Shown in pieces: positions 15,073 to 23,145 of a stretch of DNA of 52,898 nt. The notes beneath the pieces were generated by a model. It was not told the DNA's origin, ran no database searches, and saw only the letters and a program-made list of their open reading frames with translations. Numbering within the stretch: the stretch's first letter is position 1; every line of letters starts with the position of its first letter. The position numbers and the translations under genes were made by a program. Location of the stretch: NCBI GenBank assembly GCA_003222535.1, contig QHWJ01000230.1:1-52898 (forward strand). The letters run 5' to 3'. This stretch comes from Acidobacteriota bacterium. Lineage in GTDB: Bacteria > Acidobacteriota > Vicinamibacteria > Vicinamibacterales > CAVVIG01.

Positions 15073-15276
15073 ATGACCACTTCGCCGGAGCGTCACGAGG
15101 CGTCGCCCGAACGTGCAGGACTCTGCGGATCGTGCAAGCTGGCCGAGGTCGTCACCTCGTCACGGGGATCCACGTTCTATCTCTGCTCGCTGTCGGTAAA
15201 GGATCCCACATTCCCGCGATATCCGGCGTTGCCCGTAAGATTCTGTCGTGGGTACGAGCCGGCTAGCAGCCCGTAG
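15073..15276 (+). CDS. Small Cys-containing conserved hypothetical protein
   Basis: A 67-residue protein with LCGSCKLAEVVTSSRGSTFYLCSLS and PRYPALPVRFCRGYE. The four cysteines (CxxC, then C and C) could bind one zinc. I recognise the pattern as a widespread small hypothetical protein but know no function. It is divergent from the DUF5519 gene, and the longest start of that gene overlaps this ATG. Its stop codon lies inside the palindromic element at 15265. Confidence 0.6.
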   Translation: MTTSPERHEASPERAGLCGSCKLAEVVTSSRGSTFYLCSLSVKDPTFPRYPALPVRFCRGYEPASSP

Positions 15277-15384
15277 TGGAAGTCCGCCTGCATTCGGGGC
15301 CCCCAGCGCGGCAGCCGCGCTGGGGTGGTCGACCGGGCGCATCGCCGCCCTCGGTGCGACGGCGGACTTCCACCACGGACTGCT
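15265..15384. repeat. 120-bp element with 24-bp terminal inverted repeats
   Basis: The left end (15265-15288) starts AGCAGCCCGTAGTGGAAG, and the right end (15361-15384) is its reverse complement at 22 of 24 positions. Inside is a perfect 11-bp hairpin CCCCAGCGCGG-CAG-CCGCGCTGGGG (15301-15325) and a weaker hairpin around GGGCGCATCGCC. It provides the stop codon of the gene upstream and ends 12 bp before the methyltransferase start. A solitary 22-bp arm matching the right end exactly occurs at 19337-19358. No transposase is present, so it looks like a MITE-type or REP-type element. Confidence 0.8.
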
Positions 15385-15396
15385 AACCGAACGGCC

Positions 15397-16050
15397 ATGG
15401 GCGTAGCGGCGCATCTCGGCATCAGACTCGCGGAATACGACCGGCGGATCCGCACGTTCATCCCCGACTACGACGAGATGCTCGACGTAGCGGCCGCAGC
15501 CGTTCCAGCGCGGGCGCGCATGCTCGTGGACCTCGGCATCGGCACCGGCGCGCTGGCGGCGCGGTGTCTGAAGATCGCTCCGCGCGCGCGGATCGTCGGC
15601 ATCGACGTCGACCCCGAGATCCTGACCATGGCTGCGCGGCGCTTTCGCGACCGTGCCACGCTCGCCGCCGGGACATTCCTGCGCACGCCGCTGCCGTCGT
15701 GCGACGCGGTGGTCGCGTCGTTTGCGCTGCATCACGTCCGGACGCGAGCCGCGAAGGCGGCGCTCTACCGGCGCGTCCGTGCGGCCTTGCGACCCCGGGG
15801 CCTCTTCGTGAGCGTCGATTGCCAACCGGCCCGTGATCCGGCCGTGCGCCGGGTGCAGCGAGATGCCTGGCTCGCTCACCTTCGCCGCTCCTACACGGCC
15901 ACGCAGGCGACGAAACTGCTGGCGGCCTGGTCCCGCGAGGACGTATACGTCCCGCTCGACTCCGAATTCGCGTTGATGCGACGCTGCGGCTTCCGCGTCG
16001 AAGTGCTGTGGCGGCGCGGATCCTTCGCGGTTCTCAGAGGAGCTCGTTAG
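15397..16050 (+). CDS. SAM-dependent class I methyltransferase
   Basis: A 218-residue protein with the SAM-binding motif I VDLGIGTGALAARCL (about 44-58), the acidic motif II VGIDVDPEI and the motif IV/post region DAVVASFALHHVRTRA, then RAALRPRGLFVSVD. It belongs to the broad methyltransf_11/25 group. Substrate cannot be deduced. ATG at 15397 gives a normal start just after the repeat element; the frame stays open upstream through the repeat. The C-terminal domain ends FRVEVLWRRGSFAVL. Confidence 0.85.
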   Translation: MGVAAHLGIRLAEYDRRIRTFIPDYDEMLDVAAAAVPARARMLVDLGIGTGALAARCLKIAPRARIVGIDVDPEILTMAARRFRDRATLAAGTFLRTPLPSCDAVVASFALHHVRTRAAKAALYRRVRAALRPRGLFVSVDCQPARDPAVRRVQRDAWLAHLRRSYTATQATKLLAAWSREDVYVPLDSEFALMRRCGFRVEVLWRRGSFAVLRGAR

Positions 16051-16095
16051 GGCCCTTAGTGTCATTCCATTCGGCCGAGCCGCCCTGAGCCGAAG

Positions 16096-16125
16096 TTGAC
16101 AGTGCGCGTACGGCGCGATCACAAT
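16096..16125 (+). promoter_or_regulatory. Promoter of the rhodanese-like gene
   Basis: TTGACA at 16096-16101 and CACAAT at 16120-16125 are separated by 18 bp. The -10 box ends 8 nt before the GTG start at 16134, so the transcript would have almost no leader. Confidence 0.5.
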
Positions 16126-16133
16126 ACACAGCC

Positions 16134-16499
16134 GTGCCGGTTCCTCGTATCAGCAAGGAAGAACTGAAGCAGCGTCTCGAGAGCGGCGCGCCGCCGGTCC
16201 TCATCGACGCACGGCTCAAATATCCATACGAACACAGCACGGTGAAGCTGCCCGGGGCGATCCGGATCGGCCATGGCGCGTCCGCGGGGCCCTTTCCGCG
16301 CGATCGGGAAATCGTCGTGTACGACTCGGACCCGAACGAGCTGGCCAGCTCGAACGTCGCGGCGGCCCTGATCCGCCAGGGGTACCCGGCCGTCACGCTC
16401 AAGGGCGGCATCAGCGACTGGCTCGCGGCGAACCTGCCCACTGAAACCAAAGAGGCGCCCAGGCAGGCGCCCATTGAGCCTGGCGCACTGAAAGGCTAG
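16134..16499 (+). CDS. Rhodanese-like domain protein lacking the catalytic cysteine
   Basis: A 121-residue single-domain rhodanese fold: VLIDARLKYPYEHSTVKLPGAIRIGHG, then VVYDSDPNELASSNVAAALIRQGY and LKGGISDWLAANLP. The active-site loop of sulfurtransferases begins with Cys after VVY; here it is Asp (YDSDPNE). Sulfur transfer is therefore unlikely, and the protein may bind a partner or anion instead. GTG start at 16134. The DNA polymerase X gene follows within 80 bp, with no stop between its frame and the end of this gene after 16491. Confidence 0.8.
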   Translation: MPVPRISKEELKQRLESGAPPVLIDARLKYPYEHSTVKLPGAIRIGHGASAGPFPRDREIVVYDSDPNELASSNVAAALIRQGYPAVTLKGGISDWLAANLPTETKEAPRQAPIEPGALKG

Positions 16500-16578
16500 C
16501 CCGTCGATTCCTGGCGAATCTCGCCCGGCAGCCGTCGCGTCCCTGCACCGAACGCTCGATCAGCTCGCTTCGCTGGCC

Positions 16579-18252
16579 ATGATCCGAGGCGATGCCGGCG
16601 AAGCGTCGTTGTGCCAGCGCGCCTCGGAGCTGGTCCGTGCCCGTCGCATCGAGTCGGACGCCGACCTGGGCCCGCTCTTCGAGACGACTCTGCCCGACTG
16701 CGACCCGGAAATGCTCAAGCGACTCCGGCAGATGTACGAAGCCGGAGGATGGGTTCTCGTCGAATCGGCGCTCGCCGATCTGCCCGCCGATTTGCGGTGG
16801 CTGCTCGAATCCGGCGCCGTCACCATCGAGCAACTGGAAGCGATTCACCACTCGCTCGCTGTCACCTCGGCCGCCGATTTGGCCGCCGCCGTCCGCGAAC
16901 GCACGCTGCGCGCACTCCCCGGTTTCGACGCCGACACCGAGGCCGCTGTTGGAGCGGCACTGCCGACTCTTCGCACGCTGATCCCGCGGATTCCTCTCGG
17001 CCGGGCGACCGCCACCGCGGAGGTCCTGCTGCAACGCCTGCGCACGGTTCCCGGCGTCGCCTGGGCGCTGCCGGCCGGGTCGCTTCGGCGCGGGCAGGAT
17101 ATGGTGGGCGACATCGAGATCGTCGCGCCAACCGATCGTCCGGCTGACGCAATCGAGGCGTTGCTCAGCCTGTCTGAGGACGCGCACCTGCTGCATCGAA
17201 GTCAACGGCGCCTGTACATGGTGACCGACCGCACGCAAGCGGGGGTTCGACTGCCGGAGCCGTCCAATGCCGGCGCCACGCTGCTTTACTTGACCGGATC
17301 CGCTGCGCACTTCGAGGTGCTGCGGGCCCACGCCGCCGCTGCCGGATGGAGGCTGACCGCCGGCGGTCTCCATCAGGCCGACGGCACGCTCGTCCCGGCG
17401 GCGACCGAGGACATCATCTACGCCGCGCTGGGTCTGCCGTGCATTCCGGCCGAAATCAGAAACGGTGACGAAGAAGTCGCCGCGGCGATCCGTGGGGAAC
17501 TGCCCACCCTGGTGGCGCGCGGGGATATCCGCGGCGATCTGCACATGCACTCGACGTGGAGCGACGGGCGCGACACGGTCGCGGCCATGGTGCAGGGCTG
17601 CCGGGCGCTCGGCTACGAATACATGGCAATGACGGACCACTCGCCGCATTCCGCGGCGGTGCGCAACCTCACGGCCGACGGCGTCACGAGGCAGGCGGAG
17701 GAAATCGCGCAGCTGCGGGAGCAGCATCCGGATATCGCGATCCTCCACGGCTGCGAGGTCGATATCCTCCCCGATGGCCGTCTCGATTTCCCTCAGAAGA
17801 TTCTCGAGCGGTTCGACATCGTGCTCGCCTCGCTCCATGAGCGGGCCGGCCATTCGCCCGAGCAGCTCATGCAGCGGTACGTGTCGGCGATGAAGCATCC
17901 GCTGGTGACGCTCGTCACGCATCCGACCAACCGCGTCGTACCGACCCGCCCCGGCTACGACCTCGATTACGACCGGCTGTTTGAAATCGCCGCGACGACG
18001 GGCACCATCGTCGAGATCGACGGCGCGCCGTCGCATCTCGATCTCGACGGCGCGCTGGCCCGGCGCGCGTGCGCCGCCGGCGTCACGCTGGCGATCAGCA
18101 GCGACTGTCATCGCGCCGAGACGCTGGCCCGCCAGATGGATCTCGGGATCGCCACCGCGCGGCGCGGCTGGGTGGAGGCGCGGCACGTGCTCAATACACG
18201 ATCACTGGCGGACGTGCGCGCGGTGATCGCGCGCAAGCGCGGCCCGGACTGA
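16579..18252 (+). CDS. polX: DNA polymerase X family protein with PHP domain
   Basis: Bacterial PolX enzymes fill short gaps in base-excision repair and carry a PHP-type 3'-5' exonuclease. Here the HhH/polymerase half (to about 310) includes LPAGSLRRGQDMVGDIEIV and LLYLTGSAAHF, and the PHP half includes RGDLHMHSTWSDG, MTDHSPHS, LHGCEVDIL and ISSDCH. The second catalytic carboxylate is Glu (GDIEI). The third, usually in VDLR, is replaced by Gly (AGVRL), so polymerase activity is doubtful while the PHP ligands appear intact. ATG at 16579 gives a protein about 15-20 residues short at the N-terminus. The upstream frame (LHRTLDQLASLA) looks like true coding without an ATG/GTG/TTG start. Confidence 0.85.
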   Translation: MIRGDAGEASLCQRASELVRARRIESDADLGPLFETTLPDCDPEMLKRLRQMYEAGGWVLVESALADLPADLRWLLESGAVTIEQLEAIHHSLAVTSAADLAAAVRERTLRALPGFDADTEAAVGAALPTLRTLIPRIPLGRATATAEVLLQRLRTVPGVAWALPAGSLRRGQDMVGDIEIVAPTDRPADAIEALLSLSEDAHLLHRSQRRLYMVTDRTQAGVRLPEPSNAGATLLYLTGSAAHFEVLRAHAAAAGWRLTAGGLHQADGTLVPAATEDIIYAALGLPCIPAEIRNGDEEVAAAIRGELPTLVARGDIRGDLHMHSTWSDGRDTVAAMVQGCRALGYEYMAMTDHSPHSAAVRNLTADGVTRQAEEIAQLREQHPDIAILHGCEVDILPDGRLDFPQKILERFDIVLASLHERAGHSPEQLMQRYVSAMKHPLVTLVTHPTNRVVPTRPGYDLDYDRLFEIAATTGTIVEIDGAPSHLDLDGALARRACAAGVTLAISSDCHRAETLARQMDLGIATARRGWVEARHVLNTRSLADVRAVIARKRGPD

Positions 18253-18266
18253 TCGCTCCGGACCGC

Positions 18267-20228
18267 ATGTCAGGTCACGAAGATTCGCGGACCGACCGCT
18301 CGTCGTCACTCGGCGGTTTGAGGGGAAGCCTCGTTACCGGCCGCGGCTTCCTGTGCGCGCCGGCCGTCGCGATCGCGGCGTTCACGCTGTACCGCGCCAC
18401 GCTTCTTCCGGGTTTCGACTTCGGCGACACCGGTTCATTTCAAACGACGGTGGGATCGCCGTTCATCACGCCTCGCGACGGCTATCCGCTCTACTTCGCG
18501 ATCGGGAACATCTTTCTGTGGCTCACGCGCGCTGAACCGGCATACGCGCTGAACCTGGCGTCAGCCGTCACCGCGGCCGTGGCGTGCGGGCTCATCGTGC
18601 TCGTTGCCGCGGAACTGTCCGGATCGATGAGCGCGGCGGTCGGCGCGGCGCTGCTCTTCGCGGCGTCGTACACGTTCTGGAGCCAGGCGGTGATCGCCGA
18701 GGTCTATGCGCTCCACCTGGTGTTCGTCACGCTGACGCTGCTGGCCGGGCTCCGGTGGGCCAACCAGCCGACCAGGAGACGGCTGCTGCTGCTGTTCGCC
18801 GTCTACGCGCTGGGCTTCGGCAATCACCTGTCCATGATTCTGCTGGCGCCCGGGTTGACGCTGTTTCTGCTCCTTGCGGCGCCGCGCGGATGGCGCTCGC
18901 TGTTGACGCCACCGAACGTGGCGCTGGCGGTGGCCTGTGCCTCGGTCGGGGCTTCCCAGTACGCCTGGAATCTTCGGACGCTGTGGTTTCTCCCCGATCC
19001 GCCCCACGGCCTGATCGACGCGCTGCACCGGTTCTGGTTCGACGTCACGAAGTCCGACTGGCGCGACACATTGGTGATGAACGTGCCACGCTCGATGCTG
19101 CGCGATCACGCGGCGATGTACTGGTTCGATCTCCGGCAGCAGTTCGGCGTGGCGGGGCCGATGCTCGCGGTGGCTGGCCTCGCCCGGCTCGCCGTCACCG
19201 ATATCAGGCGCGCGGTCCTCATGTTCACGCTCTACGCGACGAACGTGGTCTTCGCGTTCGGCTACAACGTCGGCGACTCGCACGTCTTCTACCTGCCATC
19301 GCATCTCATCGTGGCCCTCCTGGCGGCGCCGGCGATAGCAGTCCGTGGTGGAAGTCCGGTCGGCGGCCGGTTCAACGCGCGCGTGGCGCCGATCGCCGGC
19401 GCATTCCTCGCGCTCTATGCCGGCGGACGCGCCTACCGTGACTATCCGGCGCTCGATCGCAGCCATGACGACAGGCCGGCGGCCGTCGTCGGCGCGCTCA
19501 CCGCCGGCCTCGACGATCGGCATGCGATTCTCCTCGCCGACCTGAACTGGCAGGTGGCCAATGGTCTGTCGTACTTCACCAAAGTGAAGCGACCCGAAGT
19601 GGCTCATGCGCGCATGCCCGACGTGCTGCTCTACGCGCCGGCGCTGGTGGCCGACAACCGGGCCATCGGCCGCGAGGTGGCGCTGACCGAGCGCGCGCGG
19701 GCGGCGGCGGCCGCCGCGTATGGTCCGCTGCTGCCCATCGCCCGTGACGCACGTGTGCCCGTGCCGCGGTTGACGGACATCGCGCGTGAGACCCGAGCGG
19801 GGACGCGCTACGTGTTGTGTGTGCTCCGTCCGTCGCGGGATTTGAGGCTCGACGTCGACGACCTGTCGAGAGCGCTGCGATCGCTCGGCGGCGGTCGAGT
19901 GATCGAGCTTCCCGACGGCGACTATGCGGCGGTCGCAGGCATCGCGGGTGAGTTGCCCGAGCTCGTCACCGCATCAGCCGTACCGTTTCGCCGTGAGCTG
20001 AGACTCCGCGGCGTGGCCGTCGAGATTCGAATGGAGTCCTGGCTCGCTTCGGACACGATCCGCCGGATGGGCTTCGGCCAGGTCGTGGCGGGACGGCGGC
20101 ACACGCTGATCGTCGAGCGCGGCGTCAGCTTCGCGGCGTTCGACGAAAGCGGAAAGACGCAGCGCACCGCCTACGCGTCGAACATCTTCGCGCCGCAGCC
20201 GCGGTACCTTGTCGACATCCGGCGCTGA
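18267..20228 (+). CDS. DUF2723 membrane protein, predicted mannosyltransferase-like glycosyltransferase
   Basis: A 653-residue protein with about ten transmembrane helices in the first 400 residues. It has the DUF2723 signature near the start: LPGFDFGDTGSFQTTV and TPRDGYPLYFAIGNIF, then TFWSQAVIAEVYALH and GFGNHLSMILLAPG. The family is GT-C fold, related to eukaryotic TMEM260 O-mannosyltransferases, and acts at the cytoplasmic membrane on polyprenyl-linked sugars. The last ~250 residues are soluble. A 22-bp arm of the 15265 element lies in frame at 19337-19358 (AVRGGSP). It starts 14 bp after polX. Acceptor unknown. Confidence 0.8.
   Translation: MSGHEDSRTDRSSSLGGLRGSLVTGRGFLCAPAVAIAAFTLYRATLLPGFDFGDTGSFQTTVGSPFITPRDGYPLYFAIGNIFLWLTRAEPAYALNLASAVTAAVACGLIVLVAAELSGSMSAAVGAALLFAASYTFWSQAVIAEVYALHLVFVTLTLLAGLRWANQPTRRRLLLLFAVYALGFGNHLSMILLAPGLTLFLLLAAPRGWRSLLTPPNVALAVACASVGASQYAWNLRTLWFLPDPPHGLIDALHRFWFDVTKSDWRDTLVMNVPRSMLRDHAAMYWFDLRQQFGVAGPMLAVAGLARLAVTDIRRAVLMFTLYATNVVFAFGYNVGDSHVFYLPSHLIVALLAAPAIAVRGGSPVGGRFNARVAPIAGAFLALYAGGRAYRDYPALDRSHDDRPAAVVGALTAGLDDRHAILLADLNWQVANGLSYFTKVKRPEVAHARMPDVLLYAPALVADNRAIGREVALTERARAAAAAAYGPLLPIARDARVPVPRLTDIARETRAGTRYVLCVLRPSRDLRLDVDDLSRALRSLGGGRVIELPDGDYAAVAGIAGELPELVTASAVPFRRELRLRGVAVEIRMESWLASDTIRRMGFGQVVAGRRHTLIVERGVSFAAFDESGKTQRTAYASNIFAPQPRYLVDIRR
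19337..19358 (+). repeat. Solitary arm of the 15265 element inside the DUF2723 gene
   Basis: AGCAGTCCGTGGTGGAAG and the next 4 bases match the reverse complement of 15363-15384 at 22 of 22 positions. It is translated as part of IAVRGGSP between the last transmembrane helices. No second arm was found nearby. Confidence 0.75.
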
Positions 20229-20531
20229 AGCTGCGTGCACGACGCCGGAGCGCGAGGCGACGTGTGCTCAGACGCGCGCGGCCGCTTCGCGGCGCAGCTC
20301 CTCGCCGATGGCCCGCGCCGGCCCGAGCAGCCGCGCCAGCCCCCTGACGCCGATCGACACGAGATCGTCGCGGTGCCGTTCGTAGCGCGGCGAGAATTCC
20401 TGGGCGATCGCATGTAGGGCGAGCCTTTCAGGCTCGCCACCCCGGAAAAAAGCGCGTGCGGCGGTAGCGTCCAGTCCCCAGTCCCTAGAGTCCCCAGTCC
20501 GCCCGCGATCCGAGCATGTTATCGTTAGCTC
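20229..20531. other. Intergenic stretch with a GC hairpin and a possible gene remnant
   Basis: A perfect 8-bp hairpin GGCGAGCC-TTTCA-GGCTCGCC lies at 20418-20438, the same loop as at 25868-25888. On the minus strand, 20268-20415 reads a start-less, protein-like helical sequence (IAQEFSPRYERHRDDLVSI, then LARLLGPARAIGEEL) ending at a TGA. It may be the tail of a gene cut off by the hairpin element. The sequence TATCGT at 20520-20525 is 6 nt before the lolA ATG. Confidence 0.4.
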
Positions 20532-21224
20532 ATGCCCCTTACCGGCGGCTCGTCTCGGATCGCTTGCGCGATCGCGATCGGTGCGGCGCTCGGCGGCGGG
20601 CAGCCCGTCGCACGCGCCGCGGACTCCACAGCGTCCGAGCTCGCGTCGGCGCTGCAGCGAAAATACGACGGCGTCAAGGACTTCTCCGCCGACTTCACCC
20701 ACGCCTACGAAGGCGGCGTGCTCCGCAAGCAGATCATCGAGCGCGGACGACTGCTCGTCAAGAAGCCGGGCAAGATGCGCTGGGACTATTCGGCACCCGA
20801 GCCGAAGCAGTTCGTGTCGGACGGCGTGAAGACGTACTCCTACCTCCCGCAGGACAAACAGGTGATCGTCGCAACCGTGCCGCCCGACGATCAGGCCACC
20901 ACGCCGACGCTGTTTCTCGCGGGAAAGGGCAATCTCACCCGCGATTTCACCCCCGCGCTCATCGATGCACCGGCGGGAATGCCCGCCGGCAGCCGGGCGC
21001 TCAAGTTCGTGCCAAAAGCCCGGCAACCGGACTACGATTGGCTGATCCTCGTGGTCGAACCGGGCAGCCTGGCGATCCGCGGCCTGGTGACGGTGGATGC
21101 GCAAGGCGGCAAATCGAGCTTTTTCTTCACCAATCTGAAGGAGAATGTCGGACTGGCCGATAAGGAGTTCGCGTTCAGGATTCCGCGCGGTGTTGATGTT
21201 GTCAGCGCTTCATCCCGTCCCTGA
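20532..21224 (+). CDS. lolA: Outer-membrane lipoprotein carrier protein LolA
   Basis: LolA shuttles lipoproteins across the periplasm from LolCDE to the outer membrane. The 230 residues start with a signal peptide (to about 28) and then ELASALQRKYDGVKDFSADFTHAYEGGVLRKQ, followed by GRLLVKKPGKMRWDYSAPEPKQFVSDG, the core LolA pattern, and a C-terminal beta sheet (LVTVDAQGGKSSFFFTNLKEN). No Shine-Dalgarno precedes the ATG. It overlaps the secretin gene by 29 bp, tying lipoprotein transport to a lipoprotein-type secretin. Confidence 0.9.
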   Translation: MPLTGGSSRIACAIAIGAALGGGQPVARAADSTASELASALQRKYDGVKDFSADFTHAYEGGVLRKQIIERGRLLVKKPGKMRWDYSAPEPKQFVSDGVKTYSYLPQDKQVIVATVPPDDQATTPTLFLAGKGNLTRDFTPALIDAPAGMPAGSRALKFVPKARQPDYDWLILVVEPGSLAIRGLVTVDAQGGKSSFFFTNLKENVGLADKEFAFRIPRGVDVVSASSRP

Positions 21225-23007
21225 GCTTCGCCGCCGCGGCGTCACCGCGACACTCGCCCTCTGCCTCCTTGCCGCCGGCTGCGCCAGCTCCGGCGCGCTG
21301 CGCCGCGGTCGCGACGCCGAGCAGCGCCGGGACTACGACGTCGCGGTCGTCGAGTACACAAAAGCCGTCCGCCTGCACCCAGACGACGCGAACGCGCGGC
21401 TGGCGCTGGACCGTGCGAAGCTGCGCGCATCGCAGGACCATTTCGCACGGGGCCGCAGGCTCGCGGCCACGGGCAGGCTGGACCAGGCGCTGGTGGAGCT
21501 CGAGGTCGCGTCGGAGCTGAACCCGGGCGACGGCGACGTGGACGACGAGCTGCGGGCCACGCGCAACAAACTGCGTGCGAAGGTGGCGGTGGCTCGCGAA
21601 GGCAAGACCGAGCTTCAGACGATCATCGAGCGAGCGCGCGACCTGCCGCCGCCCGGCCTCGACCTGCCGCAGGGCGTGAAGATGCCCGCGTCGCTCACGT
21701 TCCGCGACGCGAGCAGCCGCGACGTGTTCACAGCCATCGCGCGCCTCGCCAACATCAGCCTGATTTTCGATTCGGCATTCCGCGAGACCCCCGTCACCGT
21801 CGACCTGCGGAATACCACGCTCGACGACGCGCTCGGTACCGTCGCCGGGGCGACGCGCACCTTCTTTCGCGTGGCCGCGGCGAAAACCGTCGTCGTCATC
21901 CCGGATACGCCGGCCAAGCGCCGCGAGTATGAAGAAGAAGTCGTGCGCACGTTCTACTTGAGCAACGCGGACCTCAAGGAAACAATGGATCTGCTGCGCA
22001 TGGTCCTCGACGCGCGGCGCATCTCGCCGACGACGGCCACCAACGCGCTCACGATCAAGGACACGCCGGAGCGCATCGCCGCGGCGGCGCGCGTGCTCTC
22101 CGCCATCGACAAGGCACGCCCGGAAGTCATCATCGACGTGGAGCTCCTCGAGGTGAACCGCACGAAGCTGCAGGAGTACGGGCTGCAAATCGCCTCGCCC
22201 GCCGGATCGTCAGCCGCGACCGGTCTGAACGGCACGGTATCGGTCACGTCCGATGCCGCCGGCGCCATCACGCTCCAGACTCTCCGCAACCTGACGCAAT
22301 CGGATATCCTGTTCGCCGGCCTGCCGTCGCTCTACTATCGGCTGCTCAAGACCGACTCGCACACTCGAACGCTCGCCAACCCGCAGCTCAGGACCACCGA
22401 CGGCATCTCCTCGCAGGCGCGGTTCGGGGAGCAGGTGCCGGTGCCGGTCACCACCTTCACGCCGTTCGCCACCGGCGGCACGGCGCAGCAGCCGATCACG
22501 TCCTTCAACTATCAGAACGTCGGCGTCAACATCGACATCACTCCGCGCACGCACCACGACGACGACGTGTCGCTCACGCTGAAGATCGCGGTGACGAACA
22601 TCTCGGGTACCGGCTTCGGTGGGCTGCCGACGTTCGGCAATCGCGAGATCAACACCATCATCCGGCTGCGCGACGGCGAGACGAACATGCTGGCGGGTCT
22701 CATCCGCGACGACGAGCGGCAGTCGCTGGCGGGCGTCCCGGGGCTGAGCGATATTCCGCTGGTCGGCCGCATGTTCGCGCACTCGCAGAAGTCGACGGAT
22801 CAGACCGATATCATTCTGACGCTGACGCCGCACATCATCCGCGTGCTGGATCTGACCGAGGCCGACCTGCGGCCGTTCCGCGTCGGCCGCGACTCGCTCG
22901 CGCCGATCATGGAGCTGCCGCTGCCGATCGAACCGCCCAAGCCCCCCGAGCTTCCCAAGGCCGAGGAGAACCCGCTCGCACCCAAGAAGCCGGGCGGGCC
23001 GCGTTGA
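21196..23007 (+). CDS. Lipoprotein secretin with N-terminal TPR repeats (GspD/PilQ-like)
   Basis: A second secretin, distinct from PilQ. The 603 residues have a lipobox LLAAGC (Cys 29), two to three TPR units (about 32-135: RDAEQRRDYDVAVVEYTKAVRLHPDDANARLALDRAK), an STN-like N0 domain (LTFRDASSRDVFTAIARLANISLIFD), an N1 domain (VRTFYLSNADLKETMDLLRMVLDARRI), the secretin core (LANPQLRTTDGISSQARFGEQVPVPV to DIPLVGRMFAHSQKSTDQTDIILTLTPHII) and a Pro-rich tail. The lipobox suggests the protein is its own pilotin. It is a candidate type II-like or tad-like export channel; no ATPase or platform gene is adjacent. ATG at 21196 is chosen since it begins the signal peptide. Confidence 0.85.
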   Translation: MLSALHPVPELRRRGVTATLALCLLAAGCASSGALRRGRDAEQRRDYDVAVVEYTKAVRLHPDDANARLALDRAKLRASQDHFARGRRLAATGRLDQALVELEVASELNPGDGDVDDELRATRNKLRAKVAVAREGKTELQTIIERARDLPPPGLDLPQGVKMPASLTFRDASSRDVFTAIARLANISLIFDSAFRETPVTVDLRNTTLDDALGTVAGATRTFFRVAAAKTVVVIPDTPAKRREYEEEVVRTFYLSNADLKETMDLLRMVLDARRISPTTATNALTIKDTPERIAAAARVLSAIDKARPEVIIDVELLEVNRTKLQEYGLQIASPAGSSAATGLNGTVSVTSDAAGAITLQTLRNLTQSDILFAGLPSLYYRLLKTDSHTRTLANPQLRTTDGISSQARFGEQVPVPVTTFTPFATGGTAQQPITSFNYQNVGVNIDITPRTHHDDDVSLTLKIAVTNISGTGFGGLPTFGNREINTIIRLRDGETNMLAGLIRDDERQSLAGVPGLSDIPLVGRMFAHSQKSTDQTDIILTLTPHIIRVLDLTEADLRPFRVGRDSLAPIMELPLPIEPPKPPELPKAEENPLAPKKPGGPR

Positions 23008-23145
23008 GAACCATCGTCAGAGCTGAAGGCTCAAAGAGGGTGTGAAGAAATCAGACTTTAAAGCCGATTCAGCTGTCCGGAGCGCGAAGGTTTTCGCCGA
23101 GCGTCAGCCGCCCGCCTGAAGGCTCGAGCTGCGTTTTCGCTTTTG

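Noticed and set aside
20440-21104. Minus-strand open frame across lolA
   Set aside because: Shadow of lolA. Only the segment 20268-20415 looks protein-like and has no start, so it is mentioned as a possible remnant in the intergenic entry.
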